A stretch of DNA of 7,665 nt from Actinomycetes bacterium (GTDB lineage: Bacteria; Actinomycetota; Actinomycetes; Actinomycetales; Microbacteriaceae): the NCBI GenBank assembly GCA_023457615.1, contig JAEWKY010000348.1:1-7665 (forward strand), given 5' to 3'. Position 1 is the stretch's first letter, and each line of letters opens with the position of its first letter. The position numbers were made by a program, and so were the translations under genes. A model generated the notes under the pieces. It saw only the letters and a program-made list of their open reading frames with translations, had not been told where the DNA came from and searched no databases. Positions 1 to 6,216 of the stretch are shown in pieces.

Positions 1-1565
1 GTGTAGACGTGCGAGGCGCCCGCGGGCAGCAGCACGTCGTCGGCGAGCGCGACACCGGGCGCGGCGCCCGTCCATCCGGCGATGGCGCCCGACGGCCCGG
101 TCGCCGAGGCGGCGACGACGGTCGAGCCCGCGCCGAAGCGCAGGGTGTCGTCGAGGTCGTACCGGGTCGACAGCGGCGTGCCGGCCGGCGTCGAGACGGT
201 CACGGTGTAGCGGATCTCCCAGTCGCCGTCGGCGAGCTGGTGCGGGTAGCCCGGCGCGACGGTCTTCGCGACGAGCGGCAGCACCGACTCGGCGATCGGA
301 CCGCAGTCGTCGTCGGTCAGCGTGTCGGCGCCCGAGGTGAGGGTCGCGGCGTTGAAGAAGCCGTATCCGGCACCCGCGGCGGCGCAGTCGCGCAGCGCGG
401 GCGTCATCCCGGCGTCGACCGTGACGGTGAAGACGAGCACGTAGGTGTCCGACTCCCCCGCGGGCAGCGCGACGTCGGTCGCGAGCGGCGCCACGCCGTC
501 CCACGCGAGCGGTGCGCCGTCGACGGTGACATCCCGACCGGTGATCGTGACGCCCGACGCGAAGCCGGGGACGTCGGTCAGCGAGTACGAGGTGTCGCCG
601 AGCTTGGCGGCGTTCGCGACCAGGATCGAGAACGTGACGTTCCAGCTGGCGTCGGGGTTCTGGGTCGCCGAGACGAACGACTTGTCGAGCGTCGGCACGA
701 CCGGCTCGGCGCACGCGGTCTCGACGGTCGTCGATCCCCCGACGGTGAGCGAGGCGCGGTTGAGGAACCCGGTGCCGGTCTCGGGCGCGACGAGCGCGCA
801 GTCGGCCGCGTCCGTGCCGGTGACGCCGGCCGCCACCGCGGCGACCGCGGTCACGGTGTACACGTGGCTCGAGCCGGCCGCGAGCACGGCCTCGTCGGCG
901 AGCGCCGTGTTCGGCGCGATCCCCGTCCAGCCCGCGATCGGCGCCGGCGTGCCGGCTCCCGCGACCACCGACGAGGAGACGACGGTGACGCCGGTGCCGA
1001 ACGCGAACGCGTCGGAGAGGTCGTAGCGCGCGACGCCCGCTCCCGTCGCCGTGACGGACACGTCGTAGACGACGGTCCAGCGCCCGGTGGCGGGGTCCTG
1101 CGTGAGGCCGGTGACGACCTTGTCGTGCGTCACCGTGGGCGGCACGACCGTGACGCACGCGGTGTCGGTGATCGGGGTGCCCGTCGTGGGCGTGAGCGTC
1201 GCCGAGTTGTCGAAGCCGCGCCCCGGCGTGCCGCAGACCAGGAGCGTGGGCGAGACCGTCGACGGGATCGCGACGGTGAGCGTCACGGTATAGACGTGGT
1301 CGGCGCCGCCGGCCGGGATGCTCGCGCCCGTCGCGACGGAGAGCGCTCCGCCGGTCCAGTTCGGCACCGAGAGCACGGTGGTCGCCCCGCGGGTCACGAC
1401 CGCCGACACCGGCTGCACGCCCGAGGGGAGCGCCGGGGCGTCGGTGAGCGAGTAGCCGAGCGGGAGCACGGCCGACGGGTTCGTCGCGGTGAGGGTGTAC
1501 GTGATGTCCCACGTGCCGTCGGCGGCGTCCGGGGTGGCCGTGCCGGGGTCCTTCGTGAAGCGCGG
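1..1565 (-). repeat. Tandem DUF11-like extracellular repeats, about 143 residues each
   Basis: From residue 843 the protein is built of repeats beginning at about 843, 988, 1134 and 1273; the fourth is cut by the window edge. Each has a T-K-D or D-K-x-x opening, a strand with a D-x-x-W core (for example D-G-T-W, D-A-S-W, D-G-D-W), a Y-x-L-x-D motif, and a central W-x-G (W-T-G in three, W-D-G in one). An A-G-x-x-(D/H)-x-Y strand follows, and near the end comes a cysteine pair around G-F-x-N-x-A-x-L. Pairs seen are C953/C979, C1098/C1127 and C1236/C1263. These are typical stalk modules that hold a binding head away from the cell wall. The exact Pfam family was not determined; DUF11-like is a call by appearance. 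Confidence 0.75.
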
Positions 1566-4091
1566 CACGACATCCTTCGCCGTGTTGGTGACGATGCACT
1601 CGACGTCCTGGCCGAGGGCGAGGGTCACGGTCGATCCGGTGCCCACCGTCGTGCCGAGGCCCGGACCCGCCGTGACCGTGCAGACCCAGGCGCTGCCCGT
1701 GAACTCGCTGCCGTCGAAGCCCGCGACGGGCGCCTCGGTGAGCGTGTACGCGCGGCCCGCGACGGCGGTCGCGTAGGGGGCCTTGCCGTTGCCCGAGATC
1801 GCGGCGCCGGTCGTCGGCGTCGCCGTGAGCGCGAACTTGTCGGCCGCGACCACGTTGCCCGTGACGACCTTGGTGAGCTGCAGGCGCGGCGCGTCGGCGG
1901 TGTTGGTGAAGCGGCACCACACGTGCTCCTGCGCGGCGACGGTGACCGTCGAGACCGACGGCCCGGTCCAGGGTCCGGTCTCCTTCGTGGCGCAGACGAT
2001 CGCGGTCTGGCGGTAGCCGGCGGGACCGCCGGACTCGCTGAGCGTGTAGGTCGTGCCCGCGGTCGCGGCGCCCGTGACGCCCGAGGTGCCCGAGATCGCG
2101 GCGCCCGCGGTCGGCGTGGCGGTCAGCGTCCAGGCCGACGCGACGGCCGTGCCGCCGGTCGTGCCGTTCTCGACGTTCTTGAGCAGCGTGAGCTGGCCGT
2201 CGCACACGACGGTGTTGGTGATCGTCACCGAGTTGCTCGAGCCCTGGGCGAGAGCCGGGGTCGAGTAGCTGCCGGCGCCCGCGAGGTCGACGGGTCCCAC
2301 CGCGCCGCCGTTGAACGACGTCACGTGCTGGCCGGTCACCCGGCAGTACGGCGACGGGACGCCCGGGGGGCCCTCGTCGACGACCGCGGCGCCGGTCGGC
2401 ACCTCGGTCGCGGTGTTCCACGGGGTGGCGGTGCCGCCCACGGTCGCGGAGGCGGTGAAGCCCTGCGGGAACTGGTCGAGCGTGCCCGGCACGCCGTTCA
2501 CGACCCACTGCTTGTGGACGGTGAGCGACGCGACCGGCTTCGGCGCGCGGTTGTACACGGTGCACGTGACGATGTCGGACTTGCCGACGGGGATCGAGAA
2601 GCCGAGGGCGCCGTCGTTGGTGACGGTGACCGGCGTCGAGCCGCTCGTGACGCAGACGGCGTTCTTCGAGTCCTGCGGGAGCAGGGTGTAGCCGGCCTGC
2701 TGCACCTCGGCGAGCGAGAAGGTGGTGCCCGCGGCGATGCCGGAGAGCTTGTAGTTGATCGTGCCGTTGTCGCCCTGGTTCGGGTTGCTCTTCGTGACCT
2801 GGGAAGTGCTCGGGGTCACGGTGCCGGCCGTCGTGCCCGGGGCGTCGAAGGTCCACCCGCCGGCCGGCACCGCATCCGCGATGCCCGTGGCGTTCCACGG
2901 CACGACCTTCTTGACGACGGTGACGGTGCCCTCGCAGTTGGCGCGGGCGAGCGAGTCGAGCACGGTCGCGAGCTGGCTCCAGCCGCTGATGAAGTAGTCG
3001 GATCCGACGGTCGGGCCGGAGATCGCCCGGAGGTTCTGGCCGTCGTCGAAGTTGCTGCTGCCGCCGACGCCCACCGTCACGATGCGCGAGCCCGACGCCT
3101 TGAGGGCGTTCGCCGAGAAGATCGCCTGCTCGAGCTCGATGAAGCGCGTGTTGGCGCCGGAGCCCTGCGGCGAGTCGGACGAGCCGCTGCGCGTCGGGTT
3201 GCCGTCGGTGATGACGACGATCTGGTCGTAGCCCTTGCCGTTGAGCTGGCGCAGGGCGGCATCCCAGTTCGTGTAGCTCTGGTCGCTGATCGTGTACGCG
3301 TTGATCGCGGCGGTCAGGTCCTTGACGTGCTGCGGGTTGAGCGTCGACTTGTCGAGCACGGTGCTCGTGTTCGGCGCCGGGGCCGTCGTGCCGAAGGTGT
3401 ACAGCGACACCGTCGACGGCGTGCCGACGAGGGCGTTCACGAAGCCGCGCGCGGCGGTCTGCAGGTCGCCGAGCGAGTTGCTCATCGCGACCGAGTAGGA
3501 GAGGTCGGAGACCACGGCGATGTTGAGGCCGCACTTCTGCTGGGCGGGCGGGTTGTTGTACGAGTTCTGCCAGACCCCCGAGGTGGTCGAGCCGTTCGAG
3601 CCTCCGGCCTGCACCGTGAGCGTCGTGTTCTGCGCGAGGTTGCTCACCGACAGCTGGTAGGCGGTCTGCGTGAAGCTCGTGCCGTTCGAGCTGGTCACGA
3701 ACTCGGGGTTCGCGTAGTAGTTCGCCGCGGCGGCCGAGCCCGCCTGGAAGGTCGCGGCCTTCGTGACGACGAAGCTGCGCGTCGAGTACGAGTTGGGCAC
3801 CGTGAAGACGCAGTCGCCGCCGGCGTCGGACACGCACGTCGTGACGAGGGTGCCTCCGGAGGTGCGCAGCTCGAGCTGCACGCCCGCGAGGGGGCCGACG
3901 CCGTACGGCGACGCGACGGCGCGCGTGCCGCCCGTCTTCACGACGATCTGGCTGCTGTCGGCGGGACGCGTCGGCACGGCGGCGGAGGCCGGCGAGGCGA
4001 CGATCGTGAGGCCGCTCGCGACGACGACGGTCGTGAGCAGGGCGGCGACGAGGGCGCGAAGGCGCGCGCGGACGCGGGGAGCTGCGGACAT
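1..4091 (-). CDS. Large secreted vWA-domain surface protein with SpaA/CnaB-like and DUF11-like repeats (3' end beyond window)
   Basis: The frame is open from ATG at 4091 to the left edge, giving 1363 residues with no stop; the C-terminus is not seen. The start is supported by AGAGG eight bases upstream and an immediate signal peptide (residues 1-37). In order come: a beta-rich domain (about 48-185) that looks CnaB-like; a vWA domain (about 188-386) with an intact MIDAS (D196-x-S198-x-S200, T274, D296-G297); four SpaA-like prealbumin domains (about 387-515, 520-631, 633-733, 735-838); and DUF11-like repeats of about 143 residues from 843 on. Such proteins are known in Gram-positive bacteria as surface adhesins or pilus tip subunits, where the MIDAS binds a divalent metal and ligand. 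A role in adhesion is inferred. A sortase motif or membrane anchor would be expected past the left edge. The gene is transcribed away from the four genes on the right, so it is a separate unit. The precise ligand is unknown. Confidence 0.93.
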   Translation of the reverse strand, partial: MSAAPRVRARLRALVAALLTTVVVASGLTIVASPASAAVPTRPADSSQIVVKTGGTRAVASPYGVGPLAGVQLELRTSGGTLVTTCVSDAGGDCVFTVPNSYSTRSFVVTKAATFQAGSAAAANYYANPEFVTSSNGTSFTQTAYQLSVSNLAQNTTLTVQAGGSNGSTTSGVWQNSYNNPPAQQKCGLNIAVVSDLSYSVAMSNSLGDLQTAARGFVNALVGTPSTVSLYTFGTTAPAPNTSTVLDKSTLNPQHVKDLTAAINAYTISDQSYTNWDAALRQLNGKGYDQIVVITDGNPTRSGSSDSPQGSGANTRFIELEQAIFSANALKASGSRIVTVGVGGSSNFDDGQNLRAISGPTVGSDYFISGWSQLATVLDSLARANCEGTVTVVKKVVPWNATGIADAVPAGGWTFDAPGTTAGTVTPSTSQVTKSNPNQGDNGTINYKLSGIAAGTTFSLAEVQQAGYTLLPQDSKNAVCVTSGSTPVTVTNDGALGFSIPVGKSDIVTCTVYNRAPKPVASLTVHKQWVVNGVPGTLDQFPQGFTASATVGGTATPWNTATEVPTGAAVVDEGPPGVPSPYCRVTGQHVTSFNGGAVGPVDLAGAGSYSTPALAQGSSNSVTITNTVVCDGQLTLLKNVENGTTGGTAVASAWTLTATPTAGAAISGTSGVTGAATAGTTYTLSESGGPAGYRQTAIVCATKETGPWTGPSVSTVTVAAQEHVWCRFTNTADAPRLQLTKVVTGNVVAADKFALTATPTTGAAISGNGKAPYATAVAGRAYTLTEAPVAGFDGSEFTGSAWVCTVTAGPGLGTTVGTGSTVTLALGQDVECIVTNTAKDVVPRFTKDPGTATPDAADGTWDITYTLTATNPSAVLPLGYSLTDAPALPSGVQPVSAVVTRGATTVLSVPNWTGGALSVATGASIPAGGADHVYTVTLTVAIPSTVSPTLLVCGTPGRGFDNSATLTPTTGTPITDTACVTVVPPTVTHDKVVTGLTQDPATGRWTVVYDVSVTATGAGVARYDLSDAFAFGTGVTVVSSSVVAGAGTPAPIAGWTGIAPNTALADEAVLAAGSSHVYTVTAVAAVAAGVTGTDAADCALVAPETGTGFLNRASLTVGGSTTVETACAEPVVPTLDKSFVSATQNPDASWNVTFSILVANAAKLGDTSYSLTDVPGFASGVTITGRDVTVDGAPLAWDGVAPLATDVALPAGESDTYVLVFTVTVDAGMTPALRDCAAAGAGYGFFNAATLTSGADTLTDDDCGPIAESVLPLVAKTVAPGYPHQLADGDWEIRYTVTVSTPAGTPLSTRYDLDDTLRFGAGSTVVAASATGPSGAIAGWTGAAPGVALADDVLLPAGASHVY
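1578..2933 (-). repeat. Four tandem SpaA/CnaB-like prealbumin domains with candidate isopeptide residues
   Basis: Residues 387-838 hold four diverged domains of about 100-130 residues. Each begins with a strand containing Lys (K394 or K395, K527, K638, K741), has Glu in a mid-domain strand (E462, E573, E686, E786) and ends in a strand with Asn (N514, N626, N730, N836). In CnaB-type pilin domains a Lys-Asn isopeptide bond forms with a Glu as catalyst, and the order seen here is the same. Each domain also has two cysteines: C480/C510, C583/C630, C700/C726 and C804/C832. The domains differ in sequence, so the DNA does not look like a recent duplication. Fold assignment is from motif pattern, without a profile search. 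Confidence 0.75.
2934..3530 (-). other. vWA domain with complete MIDAS
   Basis: Residues 188-386 form a Rossmann-like vWA fold. The first strand leads into D196-x-S198-x-S200. The second MIDAS element is T274 in Y-T-N-W-D-A-A-L, a form common in Gram-positive surface vWA proteins. The third is D296-G297 after the strand I-V-V-I-T. A later strand, RIVTVGVGG (336-344), and the helix ending near C386 complete the fold. C187 and C386 lie at the two ends of the domain, where a disulfide would close it. All metal-coordinating residues are present, so metal and ligand binding is plausible. The domain assignment is firm; the ligand is not known. Confidence 0.9.
3981..4091 (-). other. Signal peptide of the vWA surface protein
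   Basis: Residues 1-37 have a basic n-region with five arginines (R6, R8, R10, R12 and none after it apart from the hydrophobic stretch beginning near A14), then a hydrophobic core of Leu, Val, Ala and Thr up to about V31. A Pro-Ala-Ser-Ala stretch (34-37) gives a typical A-x-A signal peptidase I site, with cleavage likely after A37 (A38 is an alternative). No lipobox cysteine is present, so this is not a lipoprotein. No twin-arginine motif is seen, so Sec export is expected. The arginines that can be confirmed are those named; the count should be read as about four. Confidence 0.85.
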
Positions 4092-4099
4092 GGGGGATG

Positions 4100-4104
4100 C
4101 CTCT
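4100..4104 (-). promoter_or_regulatory. Ribosome binding site of the vWA surface protein gene
   Basis: Read on the minus strand, AGAGG lies eight bases before the ATG at 4091, a good Shine-Dalgarno position. A stronger-looking purine run, GGGAGGGC (4107-4114), is farther out and less well placed. The upstream ATG at 4129-4127 is out of frame with the gene. This site supports the chosen start. Confidence 0.65.
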
Positions 4105-4220
4105 GCGCCCTCCCGGGCGATCGGCGCATCTGATCACTGCGCCGACGGGTGTCGCCGAACGGGGGTCGCGGTCTCGGGTAGATGGGGGATGGATCAGGGT
4201 GATACGGGGTGGTGCGGGGT

Positions 4221-4260
4221 ACAGGCATTCGGGTTCCTGTCCTCGGAAATGCTGACAGCA
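4221..4260. repeat. Two short inverted repeats in the divergent intergenic region
   Basis: ACAGG (4221-4225) and CCTGT (4236-4240) form five-base arms separated by ten bases, the size of a small operator. A separate 11-base palindrome, TGCTGACAGCA (4250-4260), is perfect around a central A. GCATT (4225-4229) is also complementary to AATGC (4248-4252). They sit in the least GC-rich part of this region, where regulators or RNA polymerase for the leftward gene could bind. Arms are short, so chance is a real possibility. Confidence 0.35.
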
Positions 4261-4264
4261 GTTC

Positions 4265-4321
4265 GGGGGACCGTTCCACCCCCAAGGGGGGTGCCCCCCG
4301 AGTGCGGGGCGTCAAGCCCCC
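4265..4321. repeat. Cluster of alternating G and C runs with overlapping inverted repeats
   Basis: Within the divergent intergenic region, runs alternate as G5 (4265-4269), C5 (4279-4283), G6 (4286-4291), C6 (4294-4299), G4 (4306-4309) and C5 (4317-4321). Adjacent runs can pair: C5-AA-G5, G6-TG-C6, and GGGGC with GCCCC around a GTCAA loop. The hairpins share arms, so only some can exist together. The cluster lies about 35-90 bases upstream of the predicted start of the rightward transcript and about 175-230 bases upstream of the leftward gene. It could be an operator, a structured leader of the leftward gene, or both. No regulator gene is in the window. Confidence 0.6.
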
Positions 4322-4342
4322 GGCCTCGAGCACGCGTCGACC

Positions 4343-4348
4343 TAGGGT
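4343..4348 (+). promoter_or_regulatory. Putative -10 element (TAGGGT) for the rightward genes
   Basis: TAGGGT fits the TANNNT -10 pattern of actinobacterial housekeeping promoters. Its last T is six bases before the A of the ATG at 4355, so transcription would start at or next to the start codon, giving a leaderless mRNA. No clear -35 hexamer is seen 17 bases upstream. As an alternative, AGGG at 4344-4347 could act as a Shine-Dalgarno seven bases before the ATG, with the promoter farther upstream. Confidence 0.5.
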
Positions 4349-4354
4349 GAGAGG

Positions 4355-5386
4355 ATGCCCCTCCAGCAGCGGATCGCGGCGATCGTCGCGTGGATCCAGG
4401 GCCTCAAGCCCGTGCGGGTGTTCACCCATTACGGCCGCGAGCGGGGCCCGATCCTCGCGAGCGGGCTGGCCTACCAGGCGCTCTTCGCGGTGTTCGCGGG
4501 GCTCTGGGTGGCCTTCTCGATCGCGGGGCTCGTGGTGAGCGGCGACTCCGGGCTCCAGGGCTCGATCATCGATCTCCTCGACGAGACGATCCCCGGGCTC
4601 ATCGACGACGGCGACGGCACGGGCGCGATCGACCCCGCCGACCTCACCTCGGGCGCCGTGTTCAGCGTCATGGGCGTCATCGCGCTCGCCGGCCTGCTCT
4701 TCACCGCGCTGGGATGGCTGGATGCCGCGCGCTCCTCGGTGCGCACGATGCTCGACCTGCCGCCGGCGTCGACGAACTTCTTCCTGCAGAAGCTCCTCGA
4801 CCTCGCGGGCGGCGTCGCGTTCGCGGTGCTCCTCCTCGCGGCCGCGGGCCTGTCGTTCGCCGGGTCGAGCGCCACGGCGCTGCTGCTCGACTGGCTCGGG
4901 GTCTCGCGTGACTCGGTGCTCGGCTTCGTCGCCGGCCGCGCGGTGTCGATCCTGATCTCGGTGCTCGTCTACGCGCTCGCCCTCGCCGGGCTGTACCGCG
5001 TGCTCTCGGGCGCGAAGGTGCCGTGGCAGTTCCTCCGCGGCGGGGTGCTCGTCGGCGCCCTCGGCATCGCCGGACTCACCGTGCTCAGCGGCCTGCTGCT
5101 CGGCGGGGCGACCAACAACCCGCTCATCGCGTCGTTCGCGGTCATCGCGGGCCTGCTCATCTACTACAACTTCGTCTGCCAGGTCATCCTGATCGCCGCG
5201 TCGTGGATGGCGGTGGGCATCGCGGACGCGGGGGTCGTGCTCGACGAGCAGGCGTTCGAGCAGCGCCTCGAGACGGCGCGGGCGCTCGTCGAGGCGAACG
5301 CGCCGGAGCCCGAGGCCGCTCCGCCGAGGAGGGGCTTCTGGGCGCGTCTGCTGCGTCGGAGGCCCCGGGTAACCTCGGACGGGTGA
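4355..5386 (+). CDS. YihY/virulence factor BrkB family membrane protein
   Basis: This 343-residue protein has six predicted membrane segments (about 35-62, 98-120, 148-172, 189-213, 229-252, 259-287), as expected for the YihY/BrkB family. Family-like features are the first segment with A-S-G-L-A-Y-Q-A-L-F-A (35-45), the P-W-Q-F-L-R-G-G turn (223-230), and the last segments with N-N-P-L-I-A-S-F and L-I-Y-Y-N-F (254-273). An acidic loop (about 84-97) probably faces outside. The C-terminal tail is cytoplasmic, with a helix near 297-315 and an arginine-rich end (325-338). The family was once called ribonuclease BN, which is now considered wrong; its transport or envelope role is not settled. It is the first gene of the rightward set, and its stop overlaps the next gene's GTG by four bases. 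The ATG at 4355 is favoured by the adjacent -10-like element and by full family length. Confidence 0.9.
   Translation: MPLQQRIAAIVAWIQGLKPVRVFTHYGRERGPILASGLAYQALFAVFAGLWVAFSIAGLVVSGDSGLQGSIIDLLDETIPGLIDDGDGTGAIDPADLTSGAVFSVMGVIALAGLLFTALGWLDAARSSVRTMLDLPPASTNFFLQKLLDLAGGVAFAVLLLAAAGLSFAGSSATALLLDWLGVSRDSVLGFVAGRAVSILISVLVYALALAGLYRVLSGAKVPWQFLRGGVLVGALGIAGLTVLSGLLLGGATNNPLIASFAVIAGLLIYYNFVCQVILIAASWMAVGIADAGVVLDEQAFEQRLETARALVEANAPEPEAAPPRRGFWARLLRRRPRVTSDG
5370..5375 (+). promoter_or_regulatory. Putative internal -10 element (TAACCT) for the exodeoxyribonuclease III gene
   Basis: TAACCT matches TANNNT and ends seven bases before the GTG at 5383, the spacing expected for a transcript beginning at the start codon. 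It lies inside the last codons of the upstream membrane protein gene. No convincing Shine-Dalgarno precedes the GTG, which fits leaderless translation or coupling to the upstream gene. No clear -35 hexamer was found. Confidence 0.4.
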
Positions 5387-6216
5387 CCCGCCCCCTCCGC
5401 ATCGCCAGCGTCAACGTCAACGGGGTGCGCGCCGCGTTCCGCAAGGGCATGGGCGACTGGCTCGCCGGCCGGGAGGTCGACATCCTCGCGATGCAGGAGG
5501 TGCGGGCCGAGACCGCGCACCTCGAGGAGCTGCTCGGCGAGGAGTGGGACATCCTGCACGACCCCGCGACGGCGAAGGGCCGCGCGGGCGTCGCGATCGC
5601 GTCGCGCCGCAAGGCGACCGTGCACCGCGTGACGTTCGGACCCGACGACTTCGACTCCGCGGGGCGGTGGCTCGAGGCCGACTACGACGTCGACGGCACG
5701 GTGGTCACGGTCGTCTCCTGCTACGTGCCGTCGGGGGTCGTCGACACCCCGAAGCAGGAGGTGAAGTGGGCCTTCCTCGAGGGGTTCCTCCACCACCTCG
5801 CCGCCGTCCGCGCGCACAACCCGCTCTCCGTCGTCGTCGGCGACTTCAACATCGGGCACCGCACGCTCGACATCCGCAACTGGAAGGGGAACGTCAAGAA
5901 GTCCGGCTTCCTCCCGCGCGAGCGCGCCTACCTCGACGAGGTCTTCGGCGCCGAGGACGACCCCGCCTACAACGCGGGCGCCGGGCTCGGATTCGTGGAC
6001 GTCGGCCGTCGGTTCGCGGGCGAGGTCGCCGGCCCGTACACGTGGTGGTCGCAGATGGGGCGCGCGTTCGACAACGACTCCGGCTGGCGCATCGACTACC
6101 AGGCGGCGACCCTCGAACTCGCGGCTAAGGTTGTCGACGTGACGGTCGATCGAGCGACGGCGTGGGACACGCGATGGTCCGACCACGCTCCGCTCGTCGT
6201 CGACTACCAACTCTGA
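5383..6216 (+). CDS. xth: Exodeoxyribonuclease III (AP endonuclease, xth family)
   Basis: This 277-residue enzyme belongs to the endonuclease/exonuclease/phosphatase fold and is close in length to E. coli exonuclease III (268). It cleaves DNA at abasic sites and removes 3' blocking groups in base excision repair, using a divalent metal. Catalytic residues are intact: N11 and N13 in N-V-N-G, E39 in Q-E-V, Y114 in C-Y-V-P-S-G, D154 and N156 in G-D-F-N, T220-W-W-S, D238 in W-R-I-D-Y, and D267-H268 in S-D-H-A-P. The GTG at 5383 is chosen because the conserved first strand (R-I-A-S-V-N-V-N-G) begins at residue 6. The same frame is open farther upstream, but there it runs over the membrane protein gene and encodes only Arg/Ala/Gly-rich nonsense. 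It overlaps the upstream stop by four bases, and trpS starts eight bases after its stop. Confidence 0.95.
   Translation: MTRPLRIASVNVNGVRAAFRKGMGDWLAGREVDILAMQEVRAETAHLEELLGEEWDILHDPATAKGRAGVAIASRRKATVHRVTFGPDDFDSAGRWLEADYDVDGTVVTVVSCYVPSGVVDTPKQEVKWAFLEGFLHHLAAVRAHNPLSVVVGDFNIGHRTLDIRNWKGNVKKSGFLPRERAYLDEVFGAEDDPAYNAGAGLGFVDVGRRFAGEVAGPYTWWSQMGRAFDNDSGWRIDYQAATLELAAKVVDVTVDRATAWDTRWSDHAPLVVDYQL

Noticed and set aside
445..1026. Plus-strand frames of 70-200 codons inside the surface gene, such as this Ser/Thr/Ala/Val-rich one.
   Set aside because: They mirror the Thr/Val/Ser-rich minus-strand protein, have no ribosome binding site pattern and overlap the real gene entirely.
9..4133. A 1374-codon open frame on the plus strand.
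   Set aside because: Its product is Arg/Gly/Ala/Asp-rich low-complexity sequence with no domain. It is in exact register with the minus-strand gene, whose translation has a signal peptide, MIDAS and ordered repeats.
4310..4315. TTGACG on the minus strand, a -35-like hexamer for the surface gene.
   Set aside because: The position 17 bases downstream reads ACCCCC, which is not a -10 element, and the hexamer falls in the loop and arm of the GGGGC/GCCCC hairpin.
3763..4350. Plus-strand frame reaching across the intergenic region.
   Set aside because: Its first part is antisense to the signal peptide region and the rest is arginine/glycine-rich translation of intergenic DNA; no domain or start signal.
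3938..4429. Minus-strand frame overlapping both the intergenic region and the first part of the membrane protein gene.
   Set aside because: Pro/Arg-rich product with no family signal; it overlaps two well-supported genes.
5023..5382. Upstream extension of the exodeoxyribonuclease III frame by 120 codons.
   Set aside because: It lies wholly inside the membrane protein gene and encodes Arg/Ala/Gly-rich nonsense; family length and the first conserved strand fit the GTG at 5383.
6126..6131. TAAGGT, a good -10 match inside the nuclease gene about 94 bases upstream of trpS.
   Set aside because: It has no -35 partner and no start-codon spacing to support it; single hexamers of this kind occur by chance. 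It could be an internal promoter but is not supported here.
5164..6210. Long minus-strand frame opposite exodeoxyribonuclease III.
   Set aside because: Val/Asp/Arg-rich shadow of a gene with a full set of catalytic motifs.
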